In this document: positions 1-5,335 of the stretch, piece by piece
Layout: each line of letters starts with the position of its first letter
How positions within the stretch are numbered: position 1 is the stretch's first letter
Origin: Anaerolineae bacterium
GTDB taxonomy: Bacteria > Chloroflexota > Anaerolineae > Anaerolineales > Villigracilaceae
Direction: 5' to 3'
DNA: 5,655 bases
NCBI GenBank assembly: GCA_017303735.1
Contig: JAFLCF010000251.1
Coordinates: 1-5,655, forward strand
Position numbers and translations under genes: made by a program
The notes under the pieces: generated by a model
What the model was told of the DNA's origin: nothing
The model's input: only the letters and a program-made list of their open reading frames with translations
The model's database searches: none

Positions 1-741
1 AAGGGGCATTTATCGCTTGTCTCTCGAGCCAAGGCTGAGAATAAGCATGCCATCGTGACCATCTTCGTCAACCCAACCCAGTTTGGAGCGAACGAAGACC
101 TCTCCAAGTATCCGCGTGACCTCGAAAGAGACCTTAGCTTGCTGCGCCCTCTCGGCGTGGACGTGGTTTGGACGCCCACAGCGGAGATCATGTATCCGCC
201 TGGCTACCAGACCTGGGTGGAGGTTGAGGCGTTGACGAATCCGCTTGAAGGGGCGATGCGCCCGGGTCACTTCCGCGGGGTGACGACGGTGGTGGCAAAG
301 CTGTTCAACGCCACCCAGCCGACGAAGGCATACTTTGGTCAAAAGGATGCGCAACAGGCGGCGGTCATTCGACGCATGGTCACCGATTTGAACTTCCCGC
401 TTGAGATGGTCATCTGCCCGACCACACGCGAGGCGGATGGGTTGGCAATGTCTAGCCGCAATAAATATTTGAACGAAGCCGAGCGCAAAGGCGCGACGGT
501 GCTATTCAGGGCGTTGAGTGCGGCGAAGGCGTTGTATGAGGCGGGAGAAAGAGATGGCGAGATGATAAGAAGAAAGATGAAAGAAGTGCTGGCGAGCGAG
601 CCACTGGCGCAAATGCAATACGTCTCCTGTGCCGACTATGACACTTTGCAAGAGTTGGATGTGGTCACTGGCAAAGCGTTGCTCTCAATGGCGGTCTATT
701 TCGGAAAGACGCGGCTGATCGATAATTTTGTGTTGGGGTAA
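1..741 (+). CDS. panC: Pantothenate synthetase (pantoate--beta-alanine ligase), 5'-truncated
   Basis: This enzyme makes pantothenate from pantoate, beta-alanine and ATP through a pantoyl-adenylate intermediate, in the cytoplasmic route to coenzyme A. The reading frame is open from base 1, so the start lies outside the window; 246 residues are visible against a usual 280 or so, leaving roughly 35 missing. Numbering from the first visible codon, the family signatures run in order: the end of the HIGH-type nucleotide-binding motif (GHLSL, 2-6), IFVNPTQFG (21-29), RPGHFRG (87-93), YFGQKD (111-116) and the KMSKS-like MSSRN (150-154). All match active PanC. An internal GTG at 55 is not the start, because conserved GHLSL lies upstream of it. 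The following gene is co-directional but unrelated, and a GC-rich palindrome sits right after the stop. Identification is secure. Confidence 0.97.
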   Translation, partial: KGHLSLVSRAKAENKHAIVTIFVNPTQFGANEDLSKYPRDLERDLSLLRPLGVDVVWTPTAEIMYPPGYQTWVEVEALTNPLEGAMRPGHFRGVTTVVAKLFNATQPTKAYFGQKDAQQAAVIRRMVTDLNFPLEMVICPTTREADGLAMSSRNKYLNEAERKGATVLFRALSAAKALYEAGERDGEMIRRKMKEVLASEPLAQMQYVSCADYDTLQELDVVTGKALLSMAVYFGKTRLIDNFVLG

Positions 742-749
742 TCATTGTA

Positions 750-770
750 GGGGCGAGGTCTCCTCGCCCT
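750..770. repeat. GC-rich palindrome after panC (possible dispersed repeat or weak terminator)
   Basis: Arms gggcgagg (751-758) and cctcgccc (762-769) pair perfectly over 8 bp around a 3-nt loop, starting nine bases after the panC stop. The downstream T run is only three bases, so it is a poor canonical terminator. Sequences of the form GTAGGGGCGA...TCGCCC recur as intergenic palindromes in several bacterial genomes, including Chloroflexota as I recall; only one copy is in this window, so dispersal cannot be shown here. It may attenuate panC read-through into the hydrolase gene or protect the panC mRNA end. Confidence 0.6.
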
Positions 771-779
771 TTGATATTA

Positions 780-1664
780 ATGAAAAAAACTCGTTATTGG
801 CTAAATCTTATTGGCGCAGCTATTTTATTTGTCTTGGCTGGTGCTCTCACTGTGACCTTGATTTTTACCAATCGTTGGACACAGTCCATTTTGCATCCCC
901 ATACACCTGTGCCGACAGGAGATTTACTCATCACAGATGAAATTCCCTTTGAGGATGTGACTCTGACGACAAAAGATGGGCTTGAACTTTCTGCCTGGTA
1001 TACCCCGCCTCAAAATGGGACGGTGATCCTGATCGCACATGGATACAACGACAACCGCCCCGAAAGCATTTATGCGATGTTTGTAGAGCATGGCTATGGC
1101 GCTCTCGCTTGGGATTTCCGCTCGCATGGCGGTAGTGAGGGAGAACTCTCCACTTTGGGATACTACGAGCGAATGGATGTGGAAGCCGCGCTCGATTTTG
1201 CGTTGACACATGAAGGTGTTGAGCATATTGGGGCATGGGGCGGTTCGATGGGTGCTGCGACGTTGATCCTTGCAACGGCAGAACATCCAGAGATCGAAGC
1301 CTTGGTGGCAGACAGTGCTTATCCAACTTTGGAAGATGTACTGCGATTAAATATGCCTGTACGTCTTTTTCAGCCGTTTGTGTTGTTTTGGGGTGAGTAT
1401 TACAGCGGTGCTGAGATCGACGATGTGAACCCTGAACTTGTGATCGGACAGATCAGTCCGCGCCCGGTGTTTGTCATTGATGGGTGGGAGGGTGGCGCGA
1501 TTGAAATGAACGCGCCATATCGTCTATATGAAGCAGCGGACGAACCGAAGGAAGTTTGGGTGGAGAATGATGTTCCGCACTTGGGGATGTATGCTCAGTA
1601 TCCAAGCAAGTATACAAATAAGGTAATTGGCTTTTTTGGTGAATGGCTATTAAACAAAAAATAG
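780..1664 (+). CDS. Membrane-anchored or exported alpha/beta hydrolase (COG1073-like)
   Basis: This is a 294-residue serine hydrolase of the alpha/beta fold; its substrate cannot be predicted. Residues 8-29 form one hydrophobic segment after a basic MKKTR start, giving a signal anchor or signal peptide without an obvious cleavage site, so the catalytic domain probably lies outside the membrane. The domain shows the oxyanion-side HG (87-88), DFRSHG (112-117), the nucleophile elbow GGSMG with Ser156, and a C-terminal His267 in a VPHLGMY context. The catalytic acid region is unusual: where relatives have HGxxD, this protein has DGWEG (234-238), so Asp234 or Glu237 would have to serve. I chose ATG at 780 over an in-frame TTG at 771 because MKK is a normal signal-anchor start; neither has a good ribosome binding site. 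The closest relatives by pattern are the YqkD/YfhR-type hydrolases. It follows panC after a palindrome, and its stop codon lies inside a terminator stem. Confidence 0.88.
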   Translation: MKKTRYWLNLIGAAILFVLAGALTVTLIFTNRWTQSILHPHTPVPTGDLLITDEIPFEDVTLTTKDGLELSAWYTPPQNGTVILIAHGYNDNRPESIYAMFVEHGYGALAWDFRSHGGSEGELSTLGYYERMDVEAALDFALTHEGVEHIGAWGGSMGAATLILATAEHPEIEALVADSAYPTLEDVLRLNMPVRLFQPFVLFWGEYYSGAEIDDVNPELVIGQISPRPVFVIDGWEGGAIEMNAPYRLYEAADEPKEVWVENDVPHLGMYAQYPSKYTNKVIGFFGEWLLNKK

Positions 1665-1690
1665 GGCGGCTTTTATTGCCGCCCTATTTT
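1658..1690. terminator. Bidirectional intrinsic terminator between convergent genes
   Basis: The arms at 1658-1670 (aaaatagggcggc) and 1678-1690 (gccgccctatttt) are perfectly complementary over 13 bp with a 7-nt loop. The outer A/T pairs give a T tract on either strand: TTTT on the plus strand and, read leftward, T runs continuing into 1656-1660. The hydrolase stop codon (1662-1664) lies within the left arm, and the leftward c-di-AMP receptor gene ends only 12 bases to the right. The structure therefore serves both convergent transcripts. Confidence 0.92.
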
Positions 1691-1702
1691 CGATATGTAA
1701 AT

Positions 1703-1963
1703 CTACACTTGTTCGAAATGGTTGACCGGCACCACAAAAACTGTACTGCGTTTTTTATCGCCTTTGGGAGGCAGCGCGTTGCGGACCGTTTCGATCACAG
1801 TATCTACTTGCGTATCTTCCACACCGAGCAGCATCGTCACCACACCGCTGCGTAAAAATCCGCCAGTCGATGCCACCCGTGTCACACGGAAGCTGGCGGC
1901 AGTAAATGCCTGGGTCAGGGTATCGGCGTCGTTATCTTGCACAATGGCAATGATCATTTTCAT
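1703..1963 (-). CDS. darA: Cyclic-di-AMP receptor, DarA/PstA family (DUF970), short form
   Basis: This is a small cytoplasmic signalling protein of the P-II-like c-di-AMP receptor family (PF06153), whose known members are trimers that bind c-di-AMP between subunits. The 86 residues begin MKMIIAIVQD, nearly identical to the start of S. aureus PstA, followed by FRVTRVASTGGFLRSG (25-40) and LLGVED (45-50), the family core. Compared with PstA numbering, Arg26, Thr28, Gly35, Phe36, Leu37 and Gly47 are kept, but Asn41 is Val. Family members are usually about 109 residues. The loss is the long loop before the last strand, including the usual VGGA; here PPKGDKKR leads straight into STVFVVPVNHFEQV. 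The ATG at 1963 is chosen because GAGGAG (1972-1977) lies 8 bases upstream; a longer frame to 2032 would run into the preceding gene. It follows the long-form paralogue after 19 nt, so the two are co-transcribed. Family assignment is firm; actual ligand binding is inferred. Confidence 0.93.
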   Translation of the reverse strand: MKMIIAIVQDNDADTLTQAFTAASFRVTRVASTGGFLRSGVVTMLLGVEDTQVDTVIETVRNALPPKGDKKRSTVFVVPVNHFEQV

Positions 1964-1982
1964 GGTGAATTCTCCTCGTATC

Positions 1983-2318
1983 CTAAATCTGTTCGAACCG
2001 TTCCACTGGCAAAGCAAACACCGTGGCGCCACCCACCGTCACAGGGACGGGAGCAGGCATGGGCATGGGTGAGCCCTCAAGCGGAAGCGTCATATATTCA
2101 ATACGTTGACGGCAGGCTTCATGCAAAACCTTCAGCGAGTCTTGCAATTTATCGGCGGGTAAACCCACTAACAGGGTGGCATTGCGCCTGCCCAAAAATC
2201 CACCCGCGCTTGAAAGATATGTTGACGATGCGCCGATATGTTGCAACGCCTTTGTGGCAGCATCAAGGTCTTGTTCTTGCACCACTGCCATCAATAATAG
2301 AAAAGTTGATTGTTCCAT
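1983..2318 (-). CDS. Cyclic-di-AMP receptor-like protein, DarA/PstA family (DUF970), long divergent form
   Basis: This 111-residue paralogue belongs to the same P-II-like c-di-AMP receptor family as the gene downstream of it. Family features are the first strand LLLMAVVQEQD (7-17), SSAGGFLGRRNATLLVG (36-52), the late VGGATVF segment and the ending ALPVERFEQI, which closely resembles B. subtilis DarA. An N-terminal extension of about five residues (MEQST) precedes the usual start. Aligned on GGFL, it keeps the Asn41 equivalent (Asn46), Phe36 (Phe41), Thr28 (Thr33) and Gly47 (Gly52), but the Arg26 position is Ser31. The loop before VGGA is rich in Pro and Met (PMPMPAPVPV). The ATG at 2318 has GAGGAG (2325-2330) six bases upstream. 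It is the first gene of a two-gene operon with its own candidate promoter, and a palindrome overlaps its ribosome binding site. Family assignment is good; whether it still binds c-di-AMP is uncertain. Confidence 0.88.
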   Translation of the reverse strand: MEQSTFLLLMAVVQEQDLDAATKALQHIGASSTYLSSAGGFLGRRNATLLVGLPADKLQDSLKVLHEACRQRIEYMTLPLEGSPMPMPAPVPVTVGGATVFALPVERFEQI

Positions 2319-2328
2319 GCGTTACTCC

Positions 2329-2347
2329 TCGATCAAGCGTTGATCGA
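2329..2347. promoter_or_regulatory. Perfect 8-bp palindrome overlapping the ribosome binding site of the DarA operon
   Basis: Arms tcgatcaa (2329-2336) and ttgatcga (2340-2347) form a perfect dyad around gcg. On the leftward transcript the second arm shares its last two bases with the GAGGAG ribosome binding site (2330-2325) of the long-form receptor gene. It could be a protein operator or an RNA hairpin that limits ribosome access; sequence alone does not decide. A second small stem (ggcgc 2365-2369 with gcgcc 2378-2382) lies further up the same leader. Confidence 0.55.
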
Positions 2348-2419
2348 ATTGGATTCTTTACAGCGGCGCTTCTTTCTGCGCCTGGGCTTGGTTCTGTTTC
2401 GACGGTATTTCCTACTTTG

Positions 2420-2448
2420 ATATTATCATCACTCTACAGATGCTTCAA
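2420..2448 (-). promoter_or_regulatory. Candidate sigma-70-type promoter for the two DarA-family genes
   Basis: Read leftward, TTGAAG (2448-2443) and TAATAT (2425-2420) are separated by 17 bases, each matching the consensus at four of six positions. An overlapping GATAAT (2427-2422) is closer to consensus but leaves a 15-base spacer. Either would start transcription near 2413, giving a leader of roughly 95 bases that carries the palindrome next to the ribosome binding site. It lies just past the hairpin that ends the upstream operon, supporting separate transcription of the receptor pair. Confidence 0.4.
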
Positions 2449-2463
2449 CCGTAAAAATGATTA

Positions 2464-2492
2464 AGCCACAGAGTCTGAGAGTCTCCGTGGCT
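2464..2492 (-). terminator. Hairpin after the P-II-like gene, probable terminator
   Basis: Arms 2464-2475 and 2481-2492 flank a 5-nt loop. Read leftward the stem pairs agccac with gtggct, then a G-U wobble and three more pairs. Read rightward the wobble becomes an A-C mismatch, so the structure fits leftward RNA better. It begins 27 bases past the stop of the P-II-like gene. The following tail (TAATCATTTTTA) is an imperfect T tract. The arms resemble a 'CCACAGAG...CTCCGTGGCT' repeat that I recall in other genomes. Confidence 0.5.
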
Positions 2493-2518
2493 GTTTTGAT
2501 CTTTATGACACCTGTAGA

Positions 2519-2878
2519 CTATTTTTTACCTGTAGCGTCCAAGCCGTAGGCGCGCGCCACCGGTGTGACGATCATCACGCCAGTATCAGGCTGGCTTAAA
2601 TCTCCAACTAGTTGCTGGGTCACATCGAGAATTTTATCCACCATGGCATCGTCATTTACCACCGTGAACACGGTGCGATTAAGAGTCTGCGGCGCTTCGT
2701 AAAAGTCGTCCAACGAAGGGATGAGCGGAAGGTCATCGCGCATGGTTTGTTTCTGGCGCATTCTGCCCATGCCCGAGCTGAATAGGACGGTTGCCCCTTC
2801 CACACCGGCTTTGGTCCATGCTTCTAAAAGCTCTTCCAACATGTCTGGGTCGTGTAGTACAAGAGTAACGAGATACAT
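2519..2878 (-). CDS. P-II-like small signalling protein encoded with cation antiporters
   Basis: This 119-residue protein has the alternating strand/helix plan of the P-II superfamily: strand YLVTLVL (2-8), helix DPDMLEELLEAWTKAG (10-25), strand ATVLFSSG, an extended loop where P-II has its T-loop (about 38-66, acidic, with DDLPLIPSLDD), strand RTVFTVV, helix MVDKILDVTQQLVGDL, and a last strand GVMIVTPVARAYGL. It lacks the classic GlnB/GlnK uridylylation Tyr context, so it is not an ordinary nitrogen regulator. P-II-like proteins often sit beside the transporter they control and sense adenine nucleotides or related ligands; that role is inferred here. Its start is 3 nt past the antiporter stop, with GGAGG (2890-2894) inside the antiporter gene, 11 bases upstream of the ATG, so it is the last gene of the operon. 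The fold is likely; the ligand is unknown. Confidence 0.8.
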   Translation of the reverse strand: MYLVTLVLHDPDMLEELLEAWTKAGVEGATVLFSSGMGRMRQKQTMRDDLPLIPSLDDFYEAPQTLNRTVFTVVNDDAMVDKILDVTQQLVGDLSQPDTGVMIVTPVARAYGLDATGKK

Positions 2879-2881
2879 AAA

Positions 2882-4117
2882 TTAGGATGCCTCCGAGTTT
2901 TTGTCTTTTTCGATTTTTGGAACGAGGTGATGTTTTGAGGTTTCCCGGGCGAACAGCCCGCGCAGGATTGGTGGCGTGATCAGGGTTGTCATTAATATCA
3001 TAACCACTATCGCGGAAAATTCCATATCATTCATCAGTCCATTTTGAATGCCAACACTAGCCACGATCAGCCCCACTTCGCCCCGTGAGATCATGCCCGC
3101 GCCGAGTTGGGTCGCTTCCAGGTTATTCAGCCCGCCCAATTTAGCACCCCATCCAGAGCCGATCCACTTGCCTGCAATGGCAACAACGGTAATGGCAAGA
3201 GCCAAAAACACGGCATCCATCTGAAAATCGCGCAGGTTAATGGATAGCCCGATATTGACAAAGAACACAGGCACGAATAGGCCGTATGCCAGTGCATGTG
3301 AACCAGCCTCAATGCGTTCCTTCTCTGGTGTGCGTGCCAACATCAGCCCGGCAAGAAATGCACCTGTAATGGCTGCCATGCCACCGAAAGCTTCGGATGC
3401 GATCCCATAGGCAAGCATGATGACGACGGAAATGGTCAACAAGCCCTGGCTGATGGGAAGTTGCGAGACCCGGCGGATGATCCACGGCAGCGCCCACAAG
3501 CCGACCATGACCGAAGCCACCAAAAACAGGATCATACGCACAAGGATAATCAGTACATCTCCAGAACTGCCTGCTTCGCCTTGTAACGCGAGAAAAACCG
3601 AAAGCAAAAGGATGATGAGGATATCGTCGAACACGGCAGCCCCAAGCAGGCTTAAGCCCACTCGACTGCGCAGAACTTTTAGTTCGATCAAGGTTTGGGC
3701 GGAGATACTGACACTGGTGGCACCCAGGGTCAGCCCAAGAAAGATCGCGGCGGGTTGTTCAAATCCAAAGAGCAAGCCTGTGCCCCATCCCAAAAGGACA
3801 GGTGCCACAACACCCATCAAACCAGCCAAGGCTGCCACACGGACGTTCTGCCGCATTTCTCCAAGATGTAATTCGAGCCCGGCAAGGAACATCAGCAACA
3901 GTACACCCAGATCGCCAAGTTCAGCGACCACCTCTGTCAATTCATGTTCGATGAATGGCAGGTTGAGAATGTTGATGATCGATGGACCCAATAGAATTCC
4001 CACCAGCAATTCGCCCAACACCGAAGGTTGACCGAGACGAATGCTGATATATCCTGCCATCTTGGCAGATAGCAGGATGATCGAAAGAAGAAAAGCGAGT
4101 TGAAGAAATAGGGTCAT
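2882..4117 (-). CDS. Monovalent cation/H+ antiporter, CPA2 family (NapA/KefB-like, no RCK domain)
   Basis: This 411-residue inner-membrane transporter of the Na+/H+ exchanger fold (PF00999) has about 12-13 hydrophobic segments from residue 3 to 390. Visible family features are LGQPSVLGELLVGILLGP (28-45), LFLAGLEL-type MFLAGLEL (76-83), the unwound crossing segment GATSVSISAQTL (132-143), the ion-binding pair Asp164-Asp165 in VFDDILI, FFVNIGLSINL (285-295), a conserved-type lysine Lys317 in GKWIG, and SRGEVGL (344-350). The DD pair resembles electrogenic NapA/NhaA-type exchangers rather than the QD pair of Kef channels, suggesting Na+ (or K+) for H+ exchange. After the last membrane helix only about 20 polar residues remain, so the NAD-binding RCK domain of Kef proteins is absent. 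The start overlaps the exchanger stop as ATGA with no ribosome binding site of its own, implying translational coupling. A P-II-like gene follows directly. Confidence 0.93.
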   Translation of the reverse strand: MTLFLQLAFLLSIILLSAKMAGYISIRLGQPSVLGELLVGILLGPSIINILNLPFIEHELTEVVAELGDLGVLLLMFLAGLELHLGEMRQNVRVAALAGLMGVVAPVLLGWGTGLLFGFEQPAAIFLGLTLGATSVSISAQTLIELKVLRSRVGLSLLGAAVFDDILIILLLSVFLALQGEAGSSGDVLIILVRMILFLVASVMVGLWALPWIIRRVSQLPISQGLLTISVVIMLAYGIASEAFGGMAAITGAFLAGLMLARTPEKERIEAGSHALAYGLFVPVFFVNIGLSINLRDFQMDAVFLALAITVVAIAGKWIGSGWGAKLGGLNNLEATQLGAGMISRGEVGLIVASVGIQNGLMNDMEFSAIVVMILMTTLITPPILRGLFARETSKHHLVPKIEKDKNSEAS

Positions 4118-5211
4118 GGTTGTATTTTGGATTGAAAGATTTTTATATTCATGGAACGGTATGCAAAACCCAATAAAACCAAAAATGAGCTTGATACAAA
4201 AACAGACATGATAATGGTAACCTCGGCTAGGATGGGGCTCGCGCTTGCCCGCAGGATGACGTATATGACGTATAAAACGTAATAGGTTAAGAGCAAACCT
4301 CCTTCAAAGCGCGAGATGCGATTATCAATATAAAAAACAGGCAGGGTGATCAAGGCAACAAAGATCATGACGGGCAGGTCGAATTGCAACACCCGCTCCA
4401 GCACCGAAATGCCGCCGGGGGCAACCACGGCACCTATGCCCAAAACACCCAGTAGATTAAAAATGTTACTGCCAACCGCGTTGCCCACGGCAATATCACT
4501 TTCACCTTTGAGCGCCGCCATGACCGAGGTTGCCACTTCAGGCAGGGATGTTCCCACTGCCACAACGGTCAACCCGATGACCAGTTCGCTTACCCCTAGT
4601 GAGGTGGCGATCTTTGTGGCAGAGTCCACTAGCCAGTTTGAACCAAGCACAAGCAACCCCAGACCGATGAGGATGAACGCGAGGTTGATCAGGTTGTTTC
4701 GAAGGGTTCGTGGTTGTTTGGATGAAAACTCTTGCGCATATTCTTTTTGAACTTGTTTGTCTTCCTGGCGGCTCTGACGTAAGGCAAAGAACATATACAT
4801 GCTCAGCCCAACCAAAAGAATTACACCATCAAACCCGCTAAGATGACCATCGAAGGCAAGTATGAAAGTGAGGATCGAGATGCCCAATAGAATCGGCGCA
4901 TCTTTGCGAATGAGTTGTTCTGCAATGGCAATAGGGGTGACCAGTGCCGTTACCCCAAGAATGACCAGGATATTGAAAATGTTTGAGCCAAGTACATTTC
5001 CCAAGGTTAAGTCGCCCTGACCTGATGCGGCGGCTTGAATCGATACCGCGATCTCGGGCGATGCTGTGCCAATGGCAACGATGGTCAAGCCAATGACCAG
5101 CGGTGAGACGCCAAACGCCGCCGCAAGATGCGACGCGCCGCGTACTAATAAGTCTGCGCCGATGATCAAGAGGATGAGTCCGGCAAGGAAGAGAAGAATT
5201 GTGGTTGTCAT
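4114..5211 (-). CDS. Na+/Ca2+ exchanger-type cation antiporter (CaCA family, YrbG-like)
   Basis: This 365-residue inner-membrane antiporter has two inverted Na_Ca_ex repeats (PF01699). Repeat one carries SPLVIGLTIVAIGTASPE (36-53) with the ion-ligand Glu53 and GNVLGSNIFN (71-80). Repeat two carries SELVIGLTVVAVGTSLPE (208-225) with Glu225 and GNAVGSNIFN (243-252). The first repeat has GTASPE instead of the usual GTSxPE. Both GSNIFN motifs end in Asn, whereas NCX_Mj has Asp at the second (recalled as D240). A charged linker of about 27 residues (144-170) joins the halves, as expected for a cytoplasmic loop. The protein is longer than the usual 310-325 residues: an additional hydrophobic segment (about 326-350) and a basic tail follow. 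The ATG at 5211 has GGAG (5218-5221) six bases upstream. It is the first gene of the operon, overlapping the next by four bases. Calcium or another divalent cation is the likely substrate, not proven. Confidence 0.94.
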   Translation of the reverse strand: MTTTILLFLAGLILLIIGADLLVRGASHLAAAFGVSPLVIGLTIVAIGTASPEIAVSIQAAASGQGDLTLGNVLGSNIFNILVILGVTALVTPIAIAEQLIRKDAPILLGISILTFILAFDGHLSGFDGVILLVGLSMYMFFALRQSRQEDKQVQKEYAQEFSSKQPRTLRNNLINLAFILIGLGLLVLGSNWLVDSATKIATSLGVSELVIGLTVVAVGTSLPEVATSVMAALKGESDIAVGNAVGSNIFNLLGVLGIGAVVAPGGISVLERVLQFDLPVMIFVALITLPVFYIDNRISRFEGGLLLTYYVLYVIYVILRASASPILAEVTIIMSVFVSSSFLVLLGFAYRSMNIKIFQSKIQP

Positions 5212-5242
5212 GGTTAGCTCCGTGGTGTGAATTCCCGAAATT

Positions 5243-5251
5243 TGTATACCA
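5243..5251 (-). promoter_or_regulatory. Candidate extended -10 promoter of the antiporter operon
   Basis: Read leftward the sequence TGGTATACA (5251-5243) is an extended -10 element. No convincing -35 is seen at 16-18 bases upstream, where the DNA is an A/T-rich tract (about 5252-5275) that could act as an UP-like element. Transcription would begin near 5236, about 25 bases before the exchanger ATG. It is the best candidate in the 79 bases between the preceding terminator and the gene. Confidence 0.4.
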
Positions 5252-5290
5252 TGAAAAATTTTCTTTAAGATTAATTCCCCGTTTAAATAA

Positions 5291-5323
5291 AAGAAACAGT
5301 CACATTCAAAGTGACTGTCTCTT
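5291..5323 (-). terminator. Intrinsic terminator of the GpgS-like gene
   Basis: Read leftward, an arm AAGAGACAGTCAC pairs with GTGACTGTTTCTT over 13 positions (one G-U wobble) around the 7-nt loop tttgaat, followed by a T-rich tail (TTTATTTAAAC). The stem begins 12 bases past the stop codon at 5336-5338. On the plus strand the wobble is an A-C mismatch and there is no upstream rightward gene, so it acts on leftward transcripts. Confidence 0.9.
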
Positions 5324-5335
5324 GCTTTATATCTT

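Noticed and set aside
771..782. TTG at 771 as start of the hydrolase
   Set aside because: The ATG nine bases later gives a normal MKK signal-anchor start; the TTG has no better ribosome binding site and lies against the palindrome.
924..1326. Two leftward open frames inside the alpha/beta hydrolase gene
   Set aside because: Their translations are Cys/His/Arg-rich without motifs, typical of the reverse strand of a real gene.
1964..2032. N-terminal extension of the short DarA gene to 2032
   Set aside because: It would overlap the end of the upstream paralogue, adds residues unlike the family, and ignores the GAGGAG site before the ATG at 1963, whose product starts exactly like PstA.
2319..2420. 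A c-di-AMP (ydaO-type) riboswitch in the DarA leader
   Set aside because: The leader is only about 95 bases with two small stems and none of the conserved pseudo-symmetric core that I would expect of that class.
1722..2464. Two rightward open frames (1722-2072 and 1937-2464) opposite the DarA-family genes
   Set aside because: They lie antisense to two genes with strong family matches and good ribosome binding sites, and their translations match nothing recognisable.
3417..4031. 204-codon rightward open frame opposite the CPA2 antiporter
   Set aside because: It is rich in Ser, Thr, Pro and Arg with no recognisable motif, and is antisense to a clear membrane protein whose codon pattern explains the open frame.
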